Under the pieces are notes generated by a model, which saw only the letters and a list, made by a program, of their open reading frames with translations, ran no database searches and was not told the DNA's origin. 20,000 bases of DNA from Bigelowiella natans CCMP2755 (Eukaryota; Cercozoa; Chlorarachniophyceae): positions 1-20,000 of the forward strand of contig ADNK01000060.1 in the NCBI GenBank assembly GCA_000320545.1, read 5' to 3'. A program made the translations under genes and the position numbers. Positions 1 to 8,500 of the stretch are shown piece after piece; the first letter of the stretch is position 1, and every line of letters begins with the position of its first letter.

Positions 1-70
1 TAATGCTTTGCAATTCCACACACATATACACACAAGCACAGAGCAACTTTGTAGCCTAACCTACTACTAA

Positions 71-132
71 CTACTACTTACTCTTACTACTACTTACTCT
101 TACTACTACTTACTCTTACTACTACTTACTCT

Positions 133-170
<38 letters not shown>
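71..170. repeat. 16-bp minisatellite followed by a (TAC)n tract
   Basis: Four tandem 16-bp units (TTACTCTTACTACTAC-like, period visible at 81, 97, 113 and 129) run into about ten TAC triplets. The tract ends four bases before the kinase exon that starts at 175. Being pyrimidine-rich on the plus strand, it seems to serve as the polypyrimidine tract of that acceptor (TAACAG). Confidence 0.9.
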
Positions 171-174
171 ACAG

Positions 175-281
175 GTAACCAAGTTGTACGAAAAGGGTTC
201 TCTGGATGCCCTGCACGACAAATTTGATCTAAAGGTGTTAACGCTTGATAAACATCATCATTAGTGCATAATGCACACTCA

Positions 282-346
<65 letters not shown>

Positions 347-474
347 GCACAACCACACATATACACAGCGAAGCGTCGTCTTCTACAAGATCATGCTGGA
401 CGTCTCACGAGGTTGGTGATGCCATATGAATATAACAGTGTGTTTCTTACCACTGGTGCTTTGAGTCTCACAAC

Positions 475-506
<32 letters not shown>

Positions 507-3494
507 GTAGTAATATGGGTGTTACTATGTGCCTGTTGTTGCGATTGGCTGTAGGAACGGCGCATTTACACAGCATCGGCATCATTCATAGAGATATCCG
601 GTAGTAAGTAGTGGCAGAGAGCATAAGCAGCACCGCAGCCTTATAATCATCTGTCGCTGTCTTCTTCTTCGGGCAATGCACCTGTAAATCTCATATTCTG
701 CTGCCTGGTTTTAGATGCGCAAACATCCTAATGACGGGCGATCCTCGGAGGTGATATTCCTTATGATTCATTCAAAACGATTTGACTCCTCCATGCATAG
801 GCGAACACCGTCAATTTTGTTCTCTTGTGGTGGCTATGATGCAATGATGATGATCATGATGATGATGATGACGATGATGGTGATGGTGATTGTAACGCCA
901 AAAGGGGGTCTCATCGATGTGTTCTTGGAGATTGGGGATTAGCTCGAACGGTACGTTTCATTACTCAAACACACAGAAACGATTACTCTTTAAGCAATCG
1001 CCGAAACAAGTATTAAAAATATCATGGAAGAGTGTACTCGATATTGGTCCTTTTTACCTTCAATTTTGGTTGTTTTGTCGCGACCAGGTGAAAAGGCAGG
1101 AGGAGGGAGATGGAATCGGTGTAGGAGGGGGAGGAAGAAACAGCTTGAAAGATGCTTCTTCAAATATGCGCAATAATAATAGCAGCAACGGTGATAGCAG
1201 CCTTGGTCTCTACGACAACTCAAACAGTGTTAAAGCCTTATCCGTTAGCAGCAGCCGGGCAGCATCAAGCCGGTGTGTGCGTGTGTGCGTGTGCTTTTAA
1301 CTCTTAAAATAGATTGGATGCACAACGTCTCTCGCTCCTGCGTGCGCATGGATATGTTGATGATTGTCTCTGTCCTTCCATCATTACTTCCTTCTCCCCC
1401 TCCTCCTTCTCCCCCTCCTCCTCCTCTAGGCAAGTTCACAGCAAGTCACAGTTCACTGAGTTTTGCCGCGAGGAGGACTCTCCATATAATCTATGGAACG
1501 ACAGCTACAAAGAAAAGAAAGCATCAGTAGAAGAGAAGGAGGAGGAGGGGGGGGGGGGGGGGGGGAAAAACCATATAGTAAGCTCAGAAACAGCGATAAG
1601 GCCCAATACTAGTGGTAGTGGTAATAGTAGTGGCAATAACACTACCGATGATCCTCGTAGCAGCAGCTGTGCAATCCATACTAACAGAAATGGGCACGAG
1701 GGGAAGAAGAGAAGTATAAGAGCAGCGAAGAATCGTCCTGTCTGCAGCAGTATCTACTCGAACACGGCTTCAATGGGGGGGGATGAATTTGATTTTGGTA
1801 TACCTGCTGCTGCTACTACTACTACCACTGCTGCTGCTGAAGAAGAGGGAACTATCTATCATGAGTCAGATTCGTCAAGGATAACACATCGAAATACGGT
1901 CACCATAATAATAGTCATCGTAGTCGTCATCATCATCAACAACAACAACAACGCGCAATCTAGAAAGTAGAATCACAAGAGCGCCTACTGCTGTGAGAGG
2001 AAGAGTGGAGAACATATCGATTATCTCCTGCTCCTCCTCCTCCCCTTCTCTCTGAATTGTCATTATTATTCTTCTTAAGGTGGCTTATGCTACGAATAGT
2101 GTAAAGGCTACTGGCAATCCATTAACGGAGTCCTCGGTCGTCAAACAACTGCACGATTATTCTCAAGAAGCTCTAACCCATCATCATCATTATCATCACT
2201 TCCACCACCACTGTTTCCGTTCTTCTTTCCACTTCTTCTTCTAACGCTCGATATGCTTTCGTGCTGTGTGCTGCAGGAAACGTATGGAACAAGCGCGCGC
2301 AGCGACGATGGTAAAGAGGAATATCCCCTCACTAAGGAGGAAGAAATTCGAGCATACAAAGAGCGCTCGGTACTTAGTCTTTGCCAATGCTGATTTTTTG
2401 CATTCAGCATGGTTGAGGACGTTCTTATCGTATTGTGTTGTGTTGTGTGTGTGTGTTTGCTAGCAAATCCAGCTCCGAAGATTACTGTCATCAGATAATG
2501 GAAGCACCAATGACTCCGAGCGAAAGGTTGGCTTTGCATTATTAGCAGCTATCACAGATTTCTTTATTCTGCTGCTGTTCCGCTGCTTTGAATTGACTTT
2601 TGTAAAGCATTGAATTGTCCTATCATTTTACTCTCAAGACGTTTGTTTATACTTCCTATAAATGTTAAATATGTTTCGTTTGTCAGTGTGTGTACTTGAT
2701 TAAAATAATAATCGCTTCTTTGCTGTCGTTCAACTGCCCCCCCCTTCCCTTCTGCTACTTGCTGTTGTTACTTTTTTTGCTGATGGTGGGTGGTAACAAG
2801 AGTGCCTATCAGTTCACAGACGACGAAGGTGAAGAAGAAGAAGAATAAGAAGAACAAGAATACTGGCAGAAAGCATGATGACATACTAATAAAATACAAA
2901 ATAATATATAGAAAACTAATCAAAGATTACTGGTATAGATGTTGTTACATACTTTGATTTCGACTCTTCACCATTTCTCTGCCTCCTTGATTCACCCCGC
3001 TCAATTTCTCTCTCTCTCCTCTCTTTGTTTCCTTATTATCATAATGTAGGCGGGCCTTGTCCGTGGCCATGGACTGCTCCAGAAGCTTTCCTCACAGGTG
3101 TCTTCATCAAAGCAGCGTTAGTAAACACTGTGCATGTGTGTGTGTGTGTGTGTGTGTATAACCAACGTGGTGATTTACTACTACCCCTCAGGAACTTACA
3201 CAACCAAGGCAGATGTCTATATGGTGATGACTTTATAATGTATCATAATAATAATAATAATAATAATAATAATATTAAAAGTAATAATGATAAACACCCT
3301 GGCAGCAGCGCACACACGCAATCATCATTTCCTTGCTCGCTTACTCAAGATAGAAAGAATTTGATGGTTATTCGCATCTTATCACTAGAATACCAGCAAA
3401 ACACACACACACACGCGCGCACGCGCACAACTATTTGTTGTTAGATTGGCGTTGTGATGTGGGAGATTCTGACAAAAGGAGCTGAGCCTTACAA
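175..3494 (+). CDS. Tyrosine-kinase-like protein kinase, 5'-partial, with a large activation-loop insert
   Basis: Catalytic domain of a protein kinase (transfer of ATP phosphate to protein); its N-lobe lies left of the window. Fourteen exons join with GT-AG sites and matching phase: 175-234, 369-411, 555-600, 715-750, 905-950, 1088-1272, 1430-1898, 2080-2136, 2277-2369, 2464-2526, 2801-2828, 3050-3097, 3192-3223, 3445-3494 (about 418 codons). Visible in order: KLYEKGSLDALH after the hinge; catalytic loop IIHRDIRCANILM with Asp and Asn kept; GDWGLART, where DFG is usual; PWPWTAPEAF; TKADVYMIGVVMWEIL; TKGAEPY. HRDIRCAN and WTAPEA resemble Src-type tyrosine kinases more than typical Ser/Thr kinases. 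About 300 low-complexity residues (Ser, Asn, Gly, His, Ala/Thr) separate DWG from APE. Least certain: the 905 acceptor (no pyrimidine tract) and the junctions at 1898, 2080 and 2136. The C-lobe beyond EPY was not traced with confidence. Confidence 0.82.
283..342. repeat. (AC)n/(AG)n compound microsatellite in a kinase intron
   Basis: About nine AC units are followed directly by 21 AG units. The tract lies in the intron between the exons ending at 234 and starting at 369. The minus-strand reading is a Ser/Leu and Cys/Val dipeptide frame, which is repeat-derived and not a gene. Confidence 0.95.
475..505. repeat. (TTA)n microsatellite
   Basis: About ten TTA units sit in the kinase intron between the exons ending at 411 and starting at 555. 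The poly-Tyr and poly-Ile open frames across it are artefacts of the repeat. Confidence 0.95.
1547..1565. repeat. 19-base G homopolymer inside a putative kinase exon
   Basis: Nineteen consecutive G follow a GGA-rich tract. In the provisional exon 1430-1898 the run encodes about six Gly in frame. A run this long is prone to slippage and also to base-calling error, so the frame across it should be treated with caution. Confidence 0.95.
3135..3157. repeat. (TG)n microsatellite
   Basis: About eleven TG units lie within the kinase intron between the exons ending at 3097 and starting at 3192. Confidence 0.95.
3245..3274. repeat. (AAT)n microsatellite
   Basis: About nine ATA/AAT units lie just downstream of the kinase exon ending at 3223. 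An (AC)n/(GC)n-like tract follows at about 3401-3427, shortly before the exon starting at 3445. Confidence 0.95.
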
Positions 3495-3645
3495 GTATGT
3501 TCTCTATCTGAAACAATGAATAATCAACGACAGATGATATAGATGAATGAATGCCAGCGAAAGATCGCGATTGTTTACTGCCGTGTTACGACGCATTACA
3601 GATACAACATACTGCTTGTTAGCTCAGCTTGAAGAGCCGTAGTAT

Positions 3646-3672
3646 TAGTAGTAGTAGTAGTAGTAGTAGTAG
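3646..3672. repeat. (TAG)n microsatellite
   Basis: About nine TAG units. Read on the minus strand they give the Tyr run at the end of the 3645-3944 open frame. Confidence 0.93.
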
Positions 3673-4124
3673 CAGTTTTGATTATTATGATTCACGACGC
3701 CTCTGATGCGAGGAGAAACATTCATCCTTGATTTTGCGTTCTTATACTTTGAATGAATAACAGCTGGCGAAATAGGAAGGCTACAGACGTTATGGCAGGA
3801 AGTAATTCCTACATATTCAAATCCTCTACATTCTCCTGGAGAATCATGAATATTGATGACGATTCCTCCCCCTACTCCTTCTACTAATTGTCTCTTCATC
3901 GGACTAACTACCCGCACCAATGCAAGATTGATAGCACGAATCATCCCTCTCCTCGCTCTCCATATGGGATAATCTTCTCATAGAATGTGCGCTTGTGTTG
4001 TGTTGTTGTGTTGTCGTGCCTTGTCAGTCATGTCGTCACGATTGCGGCTGAGGTTTCCTCCGGGGACGAAATCGGGCATAATAAAGGCGGGGAGAAGGTG
4101 AAAGAACCGATGATAGCTAGCCAA

Positions 4125-4152
4125 TGGTGGTGGTGGTGGTGGTGGTGGTGTG
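4125..4152. repeat. (GGT)n microsatellite
   Basis: About nine GGT units, giving poly-Trp on one strand and poly-Pro on the other. It is not embedded in any gene model. Confidence 0.93.
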
Positions 4153-4240
4153 GTGGCAATGATGTCGATAAGCAATCCAAATATTAAAGGTGATGGTGAT
4201 AATGTGAATATAAGGAGCATATGTTTATGCTCTGCTCAGT

Positions 4241-4241
<1 letters not shown>

Positions 4242-4276
<35 letters not shown>
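4242..4276. repeat. (TA)n microsatellite
   Basis: Seventeen TA units, the only long self-complementary dinucleotide tract in the window. It lies in the unresolved stretch after the kinase motifs. Confidence 0.95.
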
Positions 4277-4280
<4 letters not shown>

Positions 4281-4664
4281 TGCGGTGTAATTGCGTCTGA
4301 ATCGATAAACGACAACACCACGCATGATATTCATATTCAAATCTTCCTGTCAGATGTTTAACTCCCGTCGTTCTGCAACGACCAACAAGCGACGCTCTGG
4401 GGGGGCACTTTGAACGTCTCTACAAGTCAGTATATAGGCCGCACAATGTTCATTCATTAATTCTCGATACAGCGGACGATTAAGAACAAAGAAGAGTCCG
4501 TCTATCATACTATAATGCTGGCGCTTGTATCACTGAAATATGTTATAGAGAAGACTGCCGGTCTCCTTCGTCGTGCGACACGTATAACATCATAGATGCC
4601 ACCAGACTCCGTGAATACTGGCCATCTCCCTTCTTCATCCAATCACACTTCTTCTTCGTCTTAG

Positions 4665-4754
4665 GTCGGAGAAGACATTATTCCAAATATCGATACGCAA
4701 ACGCCTGCAACATGGATCATCCTTAGCAAGATTGCGGACAATGGAGATTGGTAA
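4665..4754 (+). CDS. Possible terminal exon of the kinase gene
   Basis: After a pyrimidine-rich acceptor (CTTCTTCGTCTTAG) there are 29 open codons from VGEDIIPNIDTQTPATW to NGDW, then TAA. The NI..TP..W pattern loosely recalls the Pro/Trp region before the last helices of a kinase C-lobe, but the CW..DP..RP signature is absent. Overlapping AATAAA motifs lie 27 bases downstream. The bases GATTG|GTAACG could instead be a donor, which would make this an internal exon. The link to the kinase exon at 3445-3494 was not established. Confidence 0.35.
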   Translation, partial: VGEDIIPNIDTQTPATWIILSKIADNGDW

Positions 4755-4780
4755 CGATGATGGAGAAAACTATAGGAAGA

Positions 4781-4790
4781 AATAAATAAA
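4781..4790 (+). terminator. Candidate polyadenylation signal, AATAAATAAA
   Basis: Two overlapping AATAAA hexamers follow the TAA at 4752-4754 and precede the proposed start of the next gene at 4869. They are well placed for the kinase transcript's 3' end if 4665-4754 is its last exon. Confidence 0.35.
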
Positions 4791-4868
4791 GAGAATAGCG
4801 GTGTTGTTTTTAAAAAGACTCTGCACCGAGACACAAAATATCAACTGCATCTCCAATTTTGTCGATTG

Positions 4869-5457
4869 ATGGTGCAGCTGTTGTCGGTATCTACCATTTG
4901 CTATTTGCTTCCTAAATTATCACAACATCTCAATGGAGGACAATGCCTTTGGTTGCTGGTAGAAAATGATGATGAGAGTGATGGTGAGGGGAACGTAGAA
5001 AAGCTTGAAGAGCTTGAAGGTCATTGATGAGGCATTCATGTTATAGTGATAATGCATCAGTGCGTTTGATGTATGCATGCCTGTCTGTGTGTTTGCAATG
5101 AGATCAGAGTGTACTGTACTAATATACAATATAATGCAAATAATACAGATATGCAGCAGCATCATACATGCACCGCAACTGCTAAATCTGATGATGTTCG
5201 TTTGTTACCGTATCTTGACCACTTCAGGCGAGTTGGATGGTGTGAAGAAAAGACGAAGTTTTACCGGTGCTCTGAAGGGGATGTTAAAAAGAGGAATGTC
5301 TGGTATTCTCTACGGAGTCCCTGCGCTGCAACGAAAATCAGATCTCGCAGCAAAACTGGAAGGGGGGATGGCAGCCGATGGCGATAGCGATGAAAAACAT
5401 CGATCTCAGGTGCAAGACAGTATGATTTGAAAAACTGTATGTTCTATGTGTGTGTAT

Positions 5458-5497
<40 letters not shown>

Positions 5498-5499
5498 GA

Positions 5500-5537
<38 letters not shown>

Positions 5538-8500
5538 ATTGCAGATGTTCGTTGCATAGAGAAAATGAAATGCCTTGTTGATCTTCTCGCAACAATTACT
5601 TCCTGGCCAATCTCATCATTTACATTATGCTGCGGTGTTGCTTCCTCAAGAACTACGCAGCAATTCGTGACGAAAGCACGTTGGGTGACACAAACACTAG
5701 AATGAATCCAAGAGGTACATCCCCGTATCATGATGGTGATGATGATGATTGTGTGAGCATGACGACAAAGACTCCGATTACGTGTCCTGTGACAGGACTA
5801 ACCCATCGCGTATAATACTCCCACAGATCGTCAATGTTAGTTAGTTACAGTCAGAGTGTCTTTACCATCGTTTGTCCTTTCCTTTATATCTCTTCTCACC
5901 TGAAGCAAATCTTCCCGCTCATCATCTTGATGTTTCTTCTACTGCAGGAATTCCTTTGAGGAAAATGACAAAGGTTGTCGAGGAGGAGGAAGAGGAGGGT
6001 TATGAAATTAACAATGGCGAGCAGAAACAACACCAACAAGGTCAGTAGTCAATTAAATGATGCAGACTCTGCGTTGTTATCCCTGACAGAAAATGCTGGA
6101 AATGGAATGAAATCATTTTGAAAATTTTGCGCAAAATTGGTGCACCGATGCTGCATCGTGTGGGCCCTCCTCTTGTGCTGCCCCCTTTTGTTCTCGAATC
6201 ATTCCACATCGTACATTTTCCTATGGTTGTAGAAAACGAGAGAAGTAGGTGTGTGGGTGTTTGTGTTTCTGTTCATTTTTCACTACATTCACTCATTCAT
6301 GCAAACAAATTTTTGTTTTTGCGCACACATTCATTTTTCATTTCAGATTCTTTTCAACTTTTGAATTCGTTTAGGCACAAGTACCGCAAAGTACACACGA
6401 ATGCTTGATGATTCCGAAGATTAGAATGTGTGACTGTTTGCTCGCACAACTGCTCTCACGCCACATCCGTGGCCGGCGGTCACAGCGGTTCGTTGTGATG
6501 ATGCTCAATGTGAACAAATCTCAATCTGTAGCTGGCGATCCATTTGTCCTCCTGCATGTCACATGTGCATGCTGTCACGCAATTGATTGAGAACAAGGAA
6601 TTTGGATGCAAATCAAAAAGTTTGATGGCGAGCAGCACAGCGCCCAAAATGATGCAACGCAGCGCGGGCCCATGGTCTGCTAGTTCGGCGGGACAAGCTC
6701 ATTGTTGAAATCCTGAGGCCACATCCATGTGCCAAATTCCGACGCTGGAAAGAAAGAGAAAGATTGACCATGTCTAGCTGGCACAATGCAACGGTGAAGC
6801 ATGACACCTGCAGCTAGCTGTCTAGCTGATGCTGACAGCAACGACAATTGCGCAACGACCAAGCTAGCAAGCAAGCACACTGTCCAACTGTCCAGCTGTG
6901 GTGCACGCAGTGGTGCAGTACGTCGCTACTGTTGGTCTTGCTGGTGTGTGTGATGTGCACAATGATGACAACTCTTGTTGAACCTGCGCTAGCTGCGGTG
7001 TGGCAGGCAATGCCTGCCCACTTCTGCGATTGATTTGTGATGTGCAATCATTCTGGCATTGCACTTTTCCGTGCTGGCAGTGAGTTCAAAAAAGGATTGG
7101 GTGGGCACTTGAAAGAGAAAGGAACACGTGCAAGGAGAGCAGGTGTTGCTAGGCACAGTCAACAAGCAAATGTGGAAGCACAAAATGAGAGCATCGGTGG
7201 TCCAACACTCAAAATTCAATTGCCATGGATTGGTGAAAGAATCAGAAAGTGACCCAGTGATGGGCCAGTGGGGCAAGTGAGCAGTTCTCGTTCAACTTCT
7301 TTTGTGTGCAACTTCTTTTGTGTGTCAGGTGGTGACTTTGTCCATGCTGGGGTGAAGAAGTTGAAACAGACAGGAGAAGTTCCTTGCAAGGAGGGTGGAG
7401 ATTGCGATTTGTGCGAGGCAAGATGGTGAGGTGCAAACTGGATCATCCCACTAGGAGCGGAAGAATGGGCTCCACATCTGCTTGCTACCAAGGCGGTCTT
7501 CAGTTGTCGCATCAATTTGTTTGCCTCGTTTTTCTGCTTGGATTGAGCTCATGGACAAACCTAGGATGTTTTCACTGAGCGACAACCCCAAATCGCAAAA
7601 ACTTATATTGAAACTCAAATCTCTGCCAACAGACTCACCCGCTTTCCCCCAACCCTTCCAACACAACTCCTATTCTTCTCACTTCACCGCCACTGTCAAG
7701 GAAGCCCTGACATCGCGGCGGAAGGTACTAAGGGAAATGGTTTCGTTTATTTCTCACGGTTTCTGGCGCAAAGAGTGTAAAATAACTCCTCTTGGGAAGA
7801 CGTTTTTCAACTGAAAATACTTCCCGTATTGAGTGTGGAAAGCTTCCGGAAATATGGTGGCTGGGAACGCCATTTAGTATTCTAAACAACACAAGATTCA
7901 ATTGTGTGGAATACCAGATTTCCTCTCCGAGTTTCAACTCGCATAAAGTTATACATCACTACCTGCATTGCAAAACGTATGGTTTTGATATGACATCCTC
8001 GGTTGGACTGCTTGAACGATACAATTTTAAGCCCACATTATCCATTATCAATCTCGAGATGATAGTATTACTATTGAACATAATAATTGAGAAACTTTCT
8101 CTTTCGGCGCCGACCTGAAGACCACATGATGCACCGTAGGTTTTGACGGATGAGTTCTGGAGGAAGATCTTCTCGTAAGCGCGGTCAGCAGCTTATTGTC
8201 CACAATCTTCTGTTTTTCTCTTCTCTGAACACGTTGATACATTTATTGGCATTGATGTCTTGAACATTTATGCGGGCTAATAAATGATGTTGTCGTCCAG
8301 GTGGCGATGGCATAGCCGGTTTGTCACTTGGCTTGGATGTGGCCAATTTGCAATCAGAGGCTGAGATCATGTATGTAACAAAAAGCAATATAAATATAAC
8401 TTGCTGTTAAAGAGACAAAAGTTTTTAAGTACACATCCCAGACTAAGATGTACAATGCACAAAGTAACAATTAGTGTATTGTCAACATTTCAGAACAGCA

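Larger units (their letters stand above)
3495..4664. other. Unresolved stretch after the kinase motifs: introns and/or 3' exons not assigned
   Basis: The last secure kinase exon ends here in phase 2, so more exons must follow, but none could be joined with confidence. Short open stretches exist: the acceptor after 3601 (16 nt, phase-compatible, donor GTTAGC), an EGYRRYG-coding stretch after GAAATAG near 3778, a proline-rich frame at about 3857-3967, and two open frames between about 4350 and 4600. None shows the conserved C-lobe Trp or Arg-Pro signature. The region also holds (TAG)n at 3646-3672, (GGT)n at 4125-4152 and (TA)n at 4242-4276. A 99-codon open frame runs on the minus strand at 3645-3944; I do not recognise it. 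Confidence 0.5.
6041..8300 (+). other. 2.26-kb intron or intergenic tract of distinct composition, possibly an inserted element
   Basis: If the exon ending at 6040 (CAACAAG|GTCAGT) joins the one starting at 8301, this is by far the longest intron here. The phase fits (G|GT). From about 6120 to 8250 it nearly lacks microsatellites, unlike every other intron, and is rich in TGCA and GTGCA words. It holds overlapping open frames on both strands, including coding-like plus-strand pieces at 7040-7429 and about 7507-7725. No reverse transcriptase, transposase, long terminal repeat or inverted terminal repeat was recognised. The frame crossing 6040 also reaches TAG at 6046-6048, so the upstream exons could end there as a separate gene. 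Confidence 0.5.

Noticed and set aside
122-358. Minus-strand open frame rich in Ser/Leu, Cys/Val and Ser
   Set aside because: It is made of the (AC)n, (AG)n and (TAC)n repeats and overlaps a real kinase exon on the other strand.
5540-5703. Possible extra DYNC2I1 exon after the TG/AG repeat
   Set aside because: It can enter in phase but runs into TGA with no donor used, and skipping it keeps the frame to the exon at 5948.
5444-5731. Frames with long Thr-His or Ser-Leu dipeptide runs on both strands
   Set aside because: They are translations of the TG/AG microsatellite. The part outside the repeat has no recognisable protein and ends in a stop.
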